Origin: Anthopleura xanthogrammica
Taxonomy: Eukaryota > Cnidaria > Anthozoa > Actiniaria > Actiniidae
Assembly (NCBI GenBank): GCA_964019055.1
Contig: OZ025207.1
Location: 13,143,357-13,207,356 of the forward strand
Length of the DNA stretch: 64,000 bases
Direction of reading: 5' to 3'
This document shows positions 11,811 through 23,043 of the stretch, one piece after another. The translations under genes were made by a program, and so were the position numbers. Every line of letters begins with the position of its first letter. The stretch's first letter is position 1. A model generated the notes under the pieces. That model was not told where the DNA came from and did no database searches. It saw only the letters and a program-made list of their open reading frames with translations.

Positions 11811-12722
11811 ATGGGTTGTACACAAACCAAAGAGAAGGATTCAGAAGAGCCGTACGAATTCGAAGCTCTTCATGTTTTCTCTAGTAAGTTTTATTCTAGA
11901 AGACGTTTTGAACATCACAGAAGCGATTTAGAGTCAATCAGTTCTAATTCCTCCTCAGACCACGCCAGCAGTGATGACGAATTTGATATATATTCCAACA
12001 TTGATTTATCGTCCAACGAAAGCTTCTCAGTGACAAGCGAACTGCAATTCGAAACCGAAGATGATCCAGAAATTTCCCAGATTTATAGTTATATTGATGA
12101 TGAATGCGAAAACGAATCCACGTGTTTGTTTCTGAACCGTTTTCGAGATTCAAAAGACACGTACCAACAGTTACATTGGCAAAGAGTTCACACCTTACCA
12201 GGGACTCAAAAGCCACCAAAATCAATTGCACAGGAATTGAAAGATCTCACCGACTTCAGTTGGTATTGGGGACCCATGTCGTCAAATGAGGCAGATCAAC
12301 AATTAGAAGGTCAGCCAGACGGGAGTTTCCTTGTGCGAGACAGCGCAAACAGCCGCCATCTTCTTAGCGTGAGTTTTAGATCCAAAGGCTCTTGCTGTCA
12401 TACAAGAATTCAATGCAAAAATAAGAAATTCAGCTTGGCTGACGAAGAAGGTAAAGATTCCGTCATCGAACTTCTTCAACAAGCGATGGCTACGTCTAAG
12501 GAACGAGTTTTGTTCTACTCAAGAAGAAAGATGTTACAGGATATATGGTACCCTTTACGTCTGTTGTACCCTGTATCGAGGATGACCAAAGTTCCCTCTT
12601 TGCAGTTTCTCTGCCGATTTGTTATTCGTAGGAACATTCGCTGCGACAAACTTCATGAGCTGCCACTCCCAAAACCGGTTATTGAGTTCCTTCATGGAAA
12701 TTACTTCCGTGACACAATCTAA
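11811..12722 (+). CDS. Suppressor of cytokine signalling, SOCS6/7-like (SH2 + SOCS box)
   Basis: Single-exon, 303 aa. It is predicted to be a substrate receptor of an Elongin B/C-Cullin 5 ubiquitin ligase that docks phosphotyrosine proteins. Residues 1-150 are low-complexity and Ser/Glu/Asp-rich. The SH2 domain spans about 151-250: WYWGPMSSNEA start, FLVRDS with the phosphotyrosine-binding Arg at 176, and LLYPVSR at its end. The SOCS box (about 261-300) shows a BC-box SLQFLCRFVI and a Cul5-box LPLP at 284-287. The WYWGPM, FLVRDS and LLYPVSR signatures match the SOCS6/7 branch better than SOCS1-5. The protein begins MGC, a classical N-myristoylation plus palmitoylation context, implying membrane attachment; I regard this as unusual for the family. 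Start supported by MGC and by the absence of an upstream splice signal. Confidence 0.92.
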   Translation: MGCTQTKEKDSEEPYEFEALHVFSSKFYSRRRFEHHRSDLESISSNSSSDHASSDDEFDIYSNIDLSSNESFSVTSELQFETEDDPEISQIYSYIDDECENESTCLFLNRFRDSKDTYQQLHWQRVHTLPGTQKPPKSIAQELKDLTDFSWYWGPMSSNEADQQLEGQPDGSFLVRDSANSRHLLSVSFRSKGSCCHTRIQCKNKKFSLADEEGKDSVIELLQQAMATSKERVLFYSRRKMLQDIWYPLRLLYPVSRMTKVPSLQFLCRFVIRRNIRCDKLHELPLPKPVIEFLHGNYFRDTI

Positions 12723-12856
12723 CACCGATCTATATATTTTTATGTACATAGTTAGCTCTTTAAAAAAGACAAGTCATACGTCTACTCAACAAAAAAAATC
12801 AAGATGATTTCTAAAGCATGCGCAAATACTGTTGACGCGGTCATTTTGCGCGGCCG

Positions 12857-12990
12857 GCAGTTGTCCCAAAGAAAGAACACTGAGTTGTCCCAAAGAAAGA
12901 ACACTGAAGGATAAAGTGCTAACAAAACTGATATCCGGCAGTTGTCCCAAAGAAAGAACACTGAAGGACAAAGTGCTAACAAAACTGAAA
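12857..12990. repeat. Short direct repeats downstream of SOCS
   Basis: AGTTGTCCCAAAGAAAGAAC occurs three times (about 12859, 12885, 12937). The last two copies are followed by a shared AAGGAYAAAGTGCTAACAAA block, so this is a partial tandem duplication in the 3' UTR or flank. Confidence 0.85.
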
Positions 12991-12999
12991 TGGCAAAAG

Positions 13000-14207
13000 A
13001 TAATGTAAAAAGGATATAAAGGATACCGAAACAAGTTATTTTAGTGTACTCGTTAGTGAAGACCTTGTCGGCTTTATAAGCGATTCGCATGTGGATTGTA
13101 CAGCAAGATAAGCCTTGAACTTGTCTGTTAAATGTTAAAAAAACTGCTCAAAACTAAGCAGGTTTGTCGAGCCATAGTTATGTGTACATATATCGAGTCA
13201 GTATGTATTATCAATACTTAGTGCTAATTGTGTAATCTTGTTACTTCGTACTACTTAATGCAGGGGCTCGAACGGGTCTGTAAAAAAACTGCCTTGAATT
13301 TAATTGTTAAAGAAACTATTTCACTTTTATTTCTTTGTCATTGTCATTTGGATTTGGAATTTCATATGCTTGATATCTAATACTATTCTTGATATTTATA
13401 TCTGTGGAAGATGGGTGAGACTGGTCTTAGTGAACATAAAAACGAGGTCAGTTGTCCTCTTTACCAAAGTGCAATAATTTTATATTTAAAGTTTTTAAAG
13501 TAAACTAGTCTCATTAACCAATCATATTGCGGTGTTTAGTTTAATATTTTTAACCAGCCAATCAGATAGTCTGTCTAGTTTACTGTTATCTGATTGGTCA
13601 GTTTTATTCAAGTGGTCAAAGTGTGTCTGCACAGTTATTGCGTCGTGTGACATGGCTCGCAACATCGATTGCCTACAACATTACGCGCAATGTTGCACCG
13701 TGTGTCCGTAGCTTAAAACTGAAGTTCGTGTTTTCTTTCACTCATCGCGCTTTTTTGGTCTCTGGAAAACTGACCTCGTTTGCATGTATATCACCACCAG
13801 TCTCCCACGCGGTCTAGAAGAATAAGGCGTATGATCAATCTCGTTAACATCATAACGGTCCCACAGGCCTTTGCAAGCTGAACTGACTCACCCAAGTACC
13901 AAACTCGTTTTTAAACCTATCACTCGCGCCAGTAGAGATTCCCCTCTTCTATTTTATTTATTAAAAAAAAAAAATTCTATTCTGTTCCTTACCTTCCCTC
14001 TTGAATCACCTTGTTACGTAGATCACCATGGTTCCATTCGTCAGATTCATTGCCAGTTTTACCGCCAACAATATAATATTTCCTAAATTTGTCTTGGAGA
14101 AGATATGAACTTAAAGCCGGCTTCCTGTGGAAAGCAAACAGAGAAAATTTGAACAGAAAATACAATTGAAAAAAGAAAACAAACAAGAGAGCATGAACTG
14201 AAGAGAA
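13000..14207. other. Intergenic with small repeats
   Basis: No supported gene. It contains a short foldback around 13548-13605 (AGCCAATCAGATA pairing with TATCTGATTGGT) and a half-copy of the GTTGC-rich family at about 13625-13720. Confidence 0.5.
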
Positions 14208-14665
14208 GGAAACTTCTTAATATCGCGCGCGCCATGTGAATTCCCGGTTAGGCTATTTTTAGCATTCGCATAAAGTCAATTTTCGCCTCACTCTACTCAA
14301 GTGCGTCAAAAATTGTGTGCTTCTTGCTTCATCCAAACCTTGAAGTAGCGAAAACATGTAAAGATTTTTTGGGGAAAACATAAATTTCGCGTCTTCTTGA
14401 GTGTTCAACAGCCTCAGTCCTGTTTTATCAGAGAACAGAACATAGCCAATCCTGATCTTTTTGCTTTATCTAATAGATTTTGTCGAAAAAAGTGAGAAAA
14501 ATCGTCGAAAAGTGTGTTGTTTTTGACTGAGCCCGCGCGCACACGTCGACGCCATCAAAAAATTAAAAACCAAACGACTTTGGATGCTAAAAATAGCCCA
14601 ATCGGGAATGAGAGTTTATCAGGTCTGGCGTGACCTCGCGTGACATTACGTATTAAGAAGTTTCC
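14208..14665. mobile_element. About 458-bp foldback element with long terminal inverted repeats
   Basis: Left end GGAAACTTCTTAATA pairs with right end TATTAAGAAGTTTCC. Subterminal GGCTATTTTTAGCAT pairs with ATGCTAAAAATAGCC. No transposase ORF, so non-autonomous. Confidence 0.85.
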
Positions 14666-15272
14666 TCTCTTATTTACACTTGAAAAAAATTAATTTTTAA
14701 TTTAGACATTTAAATTCTACTATACATCAGTCTATATTTTATATTTTTTGGTGTTAAACTAAAGATTATAAATTTCTTCATACAGAGGTCCTCTGTGTGT
14801 GTGTGGGGGGGGGGGGGGGGGGCTACTAAATAGAATGGAAGGGAAGGGAGGGACGAAAGAAATGGAGAGATGCCAACATTCACGATGAAGTTGTCTGGTT
14901 CGATTCTCTCACTTCCTGTTTCAGTTTCTCGATCTAAATACCACAGGTAGCCCACCAGTAGTAATACATCGAAAGCGAAATGGAAAGCTGAAGCCTCGTC
15001 AAGTAATATTTTTAGAACTTTTCCTTATTGTTTAATCAACCGATATGGTAAATTATGTACAGCCTTTTGAAACTGGTAGCATTAAAGGTTTATATATTTG
15101 TAAATAATTAATTAATCAAAGCGAAACAGTAACGCAACGTAACGTGACGTAACGCAAGCACGTTGTAGTATCAGACGAACTAAACTGTCATTCACTCTAT
15201 TTTAGTCGAGACAAAGTGGGCTTCAAATATAAATGCTTTGCTTGAATAACCGAATACACGACCGAGGATGCC
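14666..15272. other. Intergenic, upstream of PH-domain gene
   Basis: No supported gene. It contains a long G-run near 14806-14822 preceded by (TG)n. TAACGYAACGTRACG repeats lie near 15130-15160. The promoter of the gene starting at 15273 must lie here. Confidence 0.4.
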
Positions 15273-16280
15273 ATGGGTGAAGTTTACTACGAAGAATTCA
15301 TCAAGAAACGAGAGCTAAGAGACCGTTGGGTACAGTTTTGGGCACGATTGATCGGCGAGAAGATCTATTTGTACGTTTCCAAAGACTGTAAAGAACTCGA
15401 CTTTTGTGAAATCATTTGGCTTTCTTCCTGCTCAAGATGTGCTCTTTTGAAACGAAGGAATTACAGCTTTCGATTTCGACTAACTACAAGTGAGGGAAGC
15501 CATTATTTTAAGTGTGATTCAAATCTTCAAAGGCATCGATGGATTCACATGATTCACTTAGCATCCAGTGGACGATCGCCCGAATTACCGCCAAATCACA
15601 TCAATATGCGATGCTGTTATCAAGACAGGGAAGCTAATGAGATAGGCAATGGTAAGAGTACAAAGCAAAGTCATCGTAGGGAGAACAATAACGAGGAGAA
15701 AGCTCCAGAAATGACCGATGAGAAGGAAACGAGTGGGGAAGACGAAGTGTCCAAGGGTTGTCCTCGTGGAGGCTCCACGGCCGAGGAAATGTCGGAAATG
15801 GAGTTGAGGGGTTCAAAACAAATTACCAAAGAAAACAATAGGTCAATAGCTTCAGAGGAATCTGTTATCCCAGAAGAGATGACCACCAACTCTGAAAGGA
15901 CGTGTAAGGAAAACGAAAATGAGATAAGGGAAGAGAAGCAGCCATATAAAATGGTGAATGACAAGACAACTGCTTGCTCGAGCGAGGAATCACCTGTCTC
16001 CAGACAAACATTTTCATTCAAAACATTTAGTTTTGGTTCGCTTCGTAAATCATTGAGAAGGCAAAGCTTTCCCCCGAAACAAAGCAAAGAACCTACACAA
16101 AGTAAGGATAAAAGAAATTCGGCTTCCAACGCGAATTTTGAGGAGAAAATTCAGCTGAAATACTCCATGGACAATCCAGCATTTACAGATGACGACAGTA
16201 TTGACAACGTGGAGGAAAGTACGTATACAGAAAGCTATCCAAAAGCCAAGATTATAAACGTGGTTTCATGTAATGACTAA
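15273..16280 (+). CDS. PH-domain adaptor-like protein
   Basis: Single exon, 335 aa. The start sits in a strong GCCATGG context. Residues 1-110 read as a pleckstrin-homology fold: strand YYEEFIKKR, WVQFWARL, KIYLYV, FRFRLTTSEGSHYFKC, and a C-terminal helix RHRWIHMIHLAS with the near-invariant Trp. The pattern resembles the PH domains of small signalling adaptors such as the STAP group, but I see no SH2 domain. Residues 115-335 are low-complexity, acidic/basic and probably disordered, with a basic stretch SLRKSLRRQSF and candidate tyrosine or NPxF-like motifs near the end (YSMDNPAF, YTESYP). Inferred role: phosphoinositide-directed adaptor at the membrane. No intron, like the neighbouring SOCS gene, so retrogene origin is possible. 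Confidence 0.75.
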   Translation: MGEVYYEEFIKKRELRDRWVQFWARLIGEKIYLYVSKDCKELDFCEIIWLSSCSRCALLKRRNYSFRFRLTTSEGSHYFKCDSNLQRHRWIHMIHLASSGRSPELPPNHINMRCCYQDREANEIGNGKSTKQSHRRENNNEEKAPEMTDEKETSGEDEVSKGCPRGGSTAEEMSEMELRGSKQITKENNRSIASEESVIPEEMTTNSERTCKENENEIREEKQPYKMVNDKTTACSSEESPVSRQTFSFKTFSFGSLRKSLRRQSFPPKQSKEPTQSKDKRNSASNANFEEKIQLKYSMDNPAFTDDDSIDNVEESTYTESYPKAKIINVVSCND

Positions 16281-16905
16281 ACTTCGAAGCTAACAAAATT
16301 GCTTTTTTATCTTGAGGTTATTGTGGTAAACAAAATTATTTATTTATTATAAATTTCGTATAGATTTCGTATAGTTTATTTCTCGATGAACTGAAAAGTT
16401 AATATTATTAGTATAAATTGGATTTTAAATTCAACGAAATACTCCATATAAAGTGAAGCATAATTCACATCGTATTCCTAATTTAGGTAAATTAATTAGT
16501 ACAATACTTAGGAACTTCATTCTAGGAAAACTTTTTTTCCCTAATTGTTTTACTTAAAAAAAATTGTTGGTTCTTTAGAACAGCTTTCCAAAAAAATCTA
16601 TAGAAATACTAAAAATGGTTTTTGATCGTTAACTCATCGTAAAGATTTGCCAGTTTTATGGAACAAAATTAATAATATTTTACTAGGCTTTAATTAAGCA
16701 CTGAATTTTCAAAAATCTATATTTTTAGGAATGAATCGTTTTTTGTGTATTATAGTGTAATATCTAAGGATGGTTTCCATTGTTGTTTTATGGTGTATTT
16801 TCTTTCTCTTTCTTTTTATATCTGTCTTCCGGTGTCTTTCTTTCATTTTACTTTTTTCCCTATAAGTTTCATCTGTATTTTCTTTCTGTTTTTCTCTCAT
16901 TTTTG
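16281..16905. other. Intergenic, AT-rich
   Basis: 3' flank of the PH-domain gene. Nothing further recognised. Confidence 0.4.
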
Positions 16906-16910
16906 CTTTT

Positions 16911-16976
<66 letters not shown>

Positions 16977-17100
16977 TCATTCTTTCTTTCTTTCTTTCTT
17001 TCTATTTTTCTTTCATTCTTTCTTTCTATTTTTCTTTCATTCTTTCTTTCTATTTTTCTTTCATTCTTTCTTTCTATTCTTCTTTCTTTTACATGTAATC
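16911..17100. repeat. (TTTC)n microsatellite with ATTC/TATT interruptions
   Basis: A pure CTTT array is followed by a higher-order pattern in which CTTTCTATTTTTCTTTCATT repeats about three times. The Phe/Ser/Leu-rich open frames over it are repeat artefacts. Confidence 0.95.
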
Positions 17101-17931
17101 TCTCTTTTTCTTTCTTTCTCTACGTTTCTGAGCCGACTAAAAATCAATCCTCAACTGAAAACAAAAACGTAACTTTAATGCAATTAAAGGAAGAAAGAGC
17201 TAGGAAAAAAACCATGAAAACGCGAAAAAAAGCACCAAAGAAACGGATAAGGTTTCGAAAAATCACGATAAAAAAATCTTCATGGAAACCATCTTTTAGA
17301 AGATTCCCGATCACTTGATCTCTCTTTGTTACTTGTTCTCTTTGTGAATAAGCTAGAACTGAACTTGATAATGATAAAGAAAAAAATAATAAATTAGATA
17401 CTGTGAAGAATAAAAAAAAGCACTCGGAAAATGCCTAGCGATGTTTTCGTGAACAAATACTTAAGCCAGTCATTTTTAACTAATTAACTTATCGCATATC
17501 TTTATCAGTGTTTTTGCCTGTGGTAAAGACGGAAGCAGGATGGGTCATTTCCCATAATTAACTTATGGTTTTAGGCCTTGCATTATGAAAACACTAGGTT
17601 TCTTCCGTTTGCAATTTGTGAAAACAAATCTTTTGTTCGTGAATAACATTTTGCTAAAAAGTTGCCGAAATGTGAATTAATTATGCTATAAATAGCGAGC
17701 AATAGATAGAAAGAAGTTTGCAGCTACCAGCATTGCTTAAATATCGCCCTTCACAGACAACACGGCTCCCCGATTGAACGGGAAAAAAACCAAGATAAGT
17801 TGATTTATTTGACACTGTCTGGAATGGCCATTTGAAAGGCACAAAATTTCTATTGAGTAAGTGAATTGCTCCATTATCTGGGCCATGTGTACCTGCCCCC
17901 CCCCCCCCTCCCCCAGTATTTTTTGAGCTTA
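17101..17931. other. Intergenic
   Basis: No supported gene. A C-tract at 17894-17914 (two runs of C split by one T) is a potential G-quadruplex/i-motif site. Confidence 0.4.
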
Positions 17932-18696
17932 CAGCAATAACCGTTGTATCGCGATCCGCCGTTTCAAAACCTCATTTGGATTTTGGTCTTTTGCGAGCCG
18001 TCAATCATCTTCGGCTCAAACAAGCCTTTGAACTTGCTCCTCTCAGCTTCGAAATCCCCATAAAATTAACACATTTTTTCGAAAATACAGTTCAAGAATA
18101 TTCCAAGGAGTCGCCGCGATGAAGAGTTGTTTTGAAGTTAAAAGAAGGCTGATCAATAAGGAAATCCTGCATGAGTCAGCAAAACTACAATGACTGATGA
18201 ATCTCAAATATCTCCCCGATCGTTTCATAATATTTTGAATTATAGAAACTAGCTCAAGACAATTTTAATTTGCAAACAATTGCCTTAATCCCTATAATGA
18301 TTTAGTTACGAAAAAAGTCAGAGGTTGCTGTCGAAACTTTAGAAGAAAGCTAAATATAATTTACCTCGTCCTTGTCAACATGCAGCTTGGGATCATGAAA
18401 AACTTTGTAGCACAATCCTGAAGTTTATGTGGATGATTAGCTCCAAGAATGGCTTGAATACTTGACAGAAAGAAGACTCGAAAAGCTCTCCATCACAACT
18501 CCTTGGAATATCTCCGAATCCATTTAGATTTTCGAAAAAATAAAATAAAATAAAACAAGATCGAAGTATGTGATGGCCGAATGAGCGAGCGTGCATAGAC
18601 TAATTTGCAAAAATCCAAGATGATTGACGGCTCGCAAAAGACCAAAATTCAAACGAGGTTTTGAAACGGCGGATCGCGATACAACGGTTATTGCTG
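17932..18696. mobile_element. 765-bp MITE, family D copy 1, with TA target duplication
   Basis: Terminal inverted repeats of about 75-80 bp begin CAGCAATAACCGTTGTATCG and are flanked by TA on both sides (17930-17931, 18697-18698). A highly similar second copy lies inverted at 38359-39118. The two share a 67-codon open frame (MHARSFGHH start) that has no recognisable domain. No transposase is seen, so this is probably a non-autonomous Tc1/mariner-like (TA-inserting) element. Confidence 0.93.
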
Positions 18697-18765
18697 TAAG
18701 TAAAACGGAGGGAACATGGAATCAAGGGAAGGTTAACAAGAGAAGATTTTAGAACTTCTCCCACC

Positions 18766-18984
18766 ACAGGGAGCCCAATTTAGATAAAAGTAAAAAGTGA
18801 AAATAAAATTGGAAAAAAAATCGCGTTTAATTAATTTTTTTAATTCCTGGTCAAGATAATGTCCTCTATAATACGAACGAGCAAAACAATCCGTAAAAAA
18901 TGCACTAAAACATTTTTTTTCGCGCGCGCCTTTGTTTTCGATTTTATTTTCACCTTTTACTTTGACTCTAAATTGGGCTCCCTG
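18766..18984. mobile_element. Foldback element, ACAGGGAGCCCAATTT ends
   Basis: ACAGGGAGCCCAATTTAGA at the left pairs with the complement TCTAAATTGGGCTCCCTGT at the right, with AT-rich arms (AAAGTRAAAA...). Related end sequences occur as singletons near 14941 and 40080. Confidence 0.8.
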
Positions 18985-18999
18985 TGCTCCCACCAACGT

Positions 19000-19319
19000 G
19001 CCCCTGAGGACAAGTTACTTCGATTCAGGATCGGAGCATGTGTGACGATAGTTTAATCGCAATATACACTTTATGCCCACGTTCACTGAATTTACCTTAA
19101 AATTGGTTTCAATAGATTTTTACACCAAGCGAATAACCTACAAAAAAAAGGATGAAATATCACATCACTTCACATCAGTAGATAGTAATATTCCCCCCAT
19201 TCCCCGAGGGGGGAAGTGAGGCATGAGTGCGCGCGTTTTGGCGCGCAAGTTGACGTGGCCAAATCCACAGGAACTCCATCGATCAGTATATCTATATATT
19301 TGTTATAAAGAAAACCTTT
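19000..19319. other. Intergenic
   Basis: No supported gene. A G/C palindrome CCCCATTCCCCGAGGGGGG lies near 19195-19213. Confidence 0.4.
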
Positions 19320-19518
19320 GAGTTTTAAGCAAAAGTTATAACGTCAAAAATCACGAAGTTTAATGTAAAAACGTCGATGTTGTCAATGCGAATCCGCGAA
19401 GTCGTGAAATACGTAAGTTGTTTCCTTCACAACTAGGAGGATTTGCCTTGACAACATCAACGTTTTCACACAAACCCTAAGCATTTTGGCGTTATAACTT
19501 TTTCCTTAAAACTCTTGC
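19320..19518. mobile_element. Foldback element
   Basis: GAGTTTTAAGCAAAAGTTATAACG pairs (with two mismatches) with the distal CGTTATAACTTTTTCCTTAAAACTC block. An inner AACGTCGATGTTGTCAA pairs with TTGACAACATCAACGTT. Confidence 0.8.
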
Positions 19519-19559
19519 CGCGCCACTGACTCAACGGAAACGCTCAGTACAGACAAAAA

Positions 19560-21178
19560 GAAACGACGTTCTTGCTGAGAAAAAAAATAATTCCCATACC
19601 AATCACCAATTACCATCATGAATCCTTCCTTACTAGTAATACGACTCATATTTCTCCAGTAGTCTGGAGACATGTTGCCTGTACTGTCTGCCGGTCATTA
19701 GGGCTTGGGAACAAGACATGGTGCCGACATAGTGGGCTCTAAACATTCATTTACTCGCATTGATGGTTTTTAGTGCATTGAATAAGACTTCGTGGAGTCA
19801 GGTAAAACTTCCTGTAGCAGGAATTGAAAAACTTCCTGAGATACAGAAAACCGAAATAGCAATACACTAGTTGATATATCATTTAATTTGTTTGGGTACA
19901 GTTAGAAATCTCTGCCTTTTGAAAAGCGAAACGTAGGACTAATTGAGGAAGCTGAATGTAAAGAGCTGATTCAAAACTGAGAAGGTTGAAGGGGCGAACG
20001 GTGATTGGCGACAATAAGAATTTCAGCTAAGACCTTAGATGACGAGTAGTATAATTCACTCATCTTCTGGATTTTCAATTGAAAAGGTCTCATTTTCTTG
20101 GTTATTTTACTTCGCTAATAGCCATTCATCGATAGACAATCGCTGTTCGTCCCTTCAATCTATCATTAAAGTTGAAAATTGAGAAATCTACATACCCCCG
20201 TCATATAAACGTCTATAAATTTGTCAATTTCTAAAATAAGTTTTCTCGGCCGATATAACACCTGACATGATGAAATATCGTAGGATATTTTAAAAGTAAA
20301 GGTGCACTCTTTCTAGTACTGGTATAGTTTTTTAAATTTTAGCTCATTGGAATTTGCGGCCTCCATTTTTAAAAAGGTCATTGATATATGGTTGAAAAGA
20401 AAATTTTGAAAAGCTTTGCATCAGGGAAGTGAACCAGGGAACGAATTAGACGAAGCCACCAATTAAAATGATTGAGATTATGCGTGATTAATTGAACTGT
20501 GATGTCGCGTGATTCTTAGACATGTGATATCTCGTTGTTATCTATAGGCTTCAATATTTTTACAGTGACATGGATTTTAAAAAAAATCTTGTCTGGCAAA
20601 CTGTCAAAACGTCAAAACTTTCCTGGCCATCGTCATGTAATTAATGACCCTCTGGACTTCCTAAACGTCATTCAGTTAATATATTATAAATCAGAGATAG
20701 CAAGCAATGGACGTTTGCTACGTAAGATGTCATTTGTAGGCAGATATCTAACGGAACAGATTTTGAAAACCAAATTGGACTCGGCTGGAATATTTGAAAA
20801 GAATATTTTGACGGAAAGCTTGCAAGGCTTCCATAGTTGTCGAACTCCAAAATTTGTTTTAAGGAGCGGTAACACGAGCACCTTAAGCTATGTGTACCTA
20901 TATACGAATGGTCTTTTTCTAGTCTTTTCTATCGTAATCAGTAAAGATAGAAATAATCCTCAAGCGAATGCCATAGGCTTTGAAATAAGAACTAAATACT
21001 GCTAAAATGTGTTCCGTTTTACTTGGTTTCCCTCTAGGCTATAGACAACCAAACTTCTAGAATGTTATGGAACAATTGTACTAATTTTTGTTTATCGTTG
21101 CTTTTTTTGGATAGGTGAACCTCTGCTGGCAACTGGAAACGATCCAGTCACCCTGCAGTCAATAGACGGGACGGACCT
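19560..21178. other. Intergenic, unrecognised open frame at 20535-21005
   Basis: The 156-codon + strand frame lacks an ATG until its middle, shows no domain I recognise and has no convincing partner exons, so I do not call it a gene. Confidence 0.4.
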
Positions 21179-21179
21179 C

Positions 21180-21420
21180 AACCGGAAGTGTAAATAATTT
21201 CACTTTGGTGTTCTGTCCATTGGAGATTTCATTCAAAACATTGTCAGTAAAGTCAACTCATCCACAGGGAAGACAGACTTAGCCTGCGTCACATCCGGAC
21301 AAATACTTCGGTAAACCTTTTTTTTACCGAGGTATTTTTCCGGATGTGACGCAGGCTAGACAGAGTTTGAAGGCGCAAAGCCCCAAAGTGAAGTGAGTTA
21401 TTTATACTTTCGGTTGACGT
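21180..21420. mobile_element. Nested foldback element
   Basis: Inner stem TAGCCTGCGTCACATCCGGA (21281-) pairs with its complement near 21340-21360 over a short TTCGGTAAACC loop. An outer pair (CCGGAAGTGTAAATAATTTC... and its inverted copy near 21380-21412) encloses it, which suggests one element inside another. Confidence 0.75.
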
Positions 21421-21810
21421 CGCCATCGTAGATTTTGTAAATCTCGCTAACGACTCGCAAACGTACGTGAACACGGTCAACTACCAATATTTACCGTGCG
21501 CTCAAAGGGAAGCCTGGTACTAGTGCGCGCACCTAGATATAATATGCCAGAACACACCATAGTTAATAGTTAATATCAACTATGAACACACTCATTAGTC
21601 CTTCCATTCAGCGATGTAAAAACTGTTTTAGATAGTCGGTGAAAAGTCTAATAGCGCTTAAATTTGGCATTAACGTCGACAAATTTAACACGCCCTTTCA
21701 GGGTGAACGAGTATATATGGAGACTGGTCCCTCATGACGTAAACTTACGTAACCTGGCTAAGCTTCAGATTTTACACCTGTTTTCACTGATTGGCGCTGA
21801 TCGAATCATT

Positions 21811-21922
21811 AGTCGTGACAGGGAAATCAGGCAATACATTGCCGTCAATCAAAATACTGTAAAGGAACCGAACAATTTTGTTTGATTGACGAATGTGTAT
21901 TGCCTGATTCCCCTGTTGTGAC
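21811..21922. mobile_element. Foldback element, GTGACAGGGAAATCAG family copy 1
   Basis: Left GACAGGGAAATCAGGCAATA pairs with right TATTGCCTGATTCCCCTGT. A diverged copy lies at 55058-55170. Confidence 0.8.
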
Positions 21923-22015
21923 TGTTGTCTTGATCAGGGGGTAGTTATGAAAACAGTGGGAAAAGATAAACGCATAAAAACGCGCTCATTGTACTATTAG
22001 CTTGTTGACTAAACG

Positions 22016-22191
22016 AATAAGCCATTTCATAGTTTAAGAACCGTTTTCAGTGCGCATACGATTGTATCCCGAATTTCTCATCTTCTTTTGTTTAATTAAA
22101 AGCAAAAGAAGGTTTAAACAAAAGGTGAGAAACTCGGGATAAAATCGCATGCGCACTGATAACGATTCTTAAACTGTGAACTGGCTTATTA
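22016..22191. mobile_element. Foldback element
   Basis: AATAAGCCA...TTTAAGAA pairs with TTCTTAAACTGTGAACTGGCTTATT, with inner CAGTGCGCATACGATT / AATCGCATGCGCACTG and AGAAGGTTTAAACAAAAG arms. Confidence 0.85.
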
Positions 22192-22312
22192 TAGACCCTC
22201 CTTTGACGAAACGTTTTCCCATTTCGAATCACATGACCTTCATTCCCTTGAGTATTGCTACTTTGTTTATATATGATGATGGGAAAGATACATAATAATC
22301 AAGTGTTATAGA

Positions 22313-23040
22313 ATGAGCAGCATTCAGCTCAAGCCGAAAAGGTCGGTTGGTAACATTCTCTTTTTCGTTACCATGGAAACTGACGTACTGCAACTCGGAG
22401 CCGATATTCCTATATTCGTTTATAAATCTTATCCTACCTACCTAACTGTCCAGCATGAAAAGTTCTCTTTCAAGGTGGCGTTGGATCTAAAATATTCAAG
22501 CCTAAAGTTAAAAATCTCGTGCTTAAAAGTATGTGAAGCACTAGAATTGCATGATCGAGGTTTGAATCTCAAAGCATAAGGCTCCAATTCAATGATTGAT
22601 ACTAAGCTTGTATAAGTGTCTGCCAGATTTTAAGCTCAATAATTATGAAGATATTTATAATTGAATCCCTGATTGTGATGAGCTCACCTTTCACAGTCAT
22701 ACTTAATCTTTGAGCTTGTGTAGCGATAACGTCTTGCGAAAAGCTTTCTTCATGATCCCACATCTGCACCAAGTACTTATCCAAATGATTTGATGTTAAA
22801 TTTCTTGATAAAATCAGGCGAAAACAACGTTACTAGAAGTTTGTAAAGTTGCGCTCGTAAAATACAAAATGGCCGACAAGCCTATCTCAGTGCGCATGTG
22901 CATTGCTATGACGCCGCAGGGCAGAAATAGGTTAGCCTCGTTGCCATGGCATTGCAATTGTTCATGTCATTCCATTGAGCATTATTCCTTTGTTCACTGC
23001 ACTTGAGAAGTTGCGTGCAATATCAATATAAGTAGACTTT
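22313..23040. other. Intergenic, no supported gene
   Basis: The 88-codon frame at 22313-22579 (MSSIQLKPKRSV start) begins with ATG but has no recognisable domain. I leave it as unproven. Confidence 0.3.
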
Positions 23041-23043
23041 TTT

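Noticed and set aside
14806..14822. Regulatory G-quadruplex
   Set aside because: It is a plain G-run beside a (TG)n tract. Similar runs at 17894, 36634, 37998 and 48716 look like simple-sequence drift, and position gives no regulatory hint.
18393..18596. 67-aa frame (MHARSFGHH start) conserved between two loci
   Set aside because: The conservation is explained by both loci being copies of one MITE. The peptide has no transposase or other domain features.
20535..21005. 156-codon plus-strand open frame
   Set aside because: No ATG in the first half, no recognisable domain, no matching exons with compatible phases, and surrounded by repeats.
22313..22579. 88-codon ATG-initiated frame
   Set aside because: No domain, no conserved-looking pattern, no nearby polyadenylation or splice support. 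Kept only as an unproven frame.
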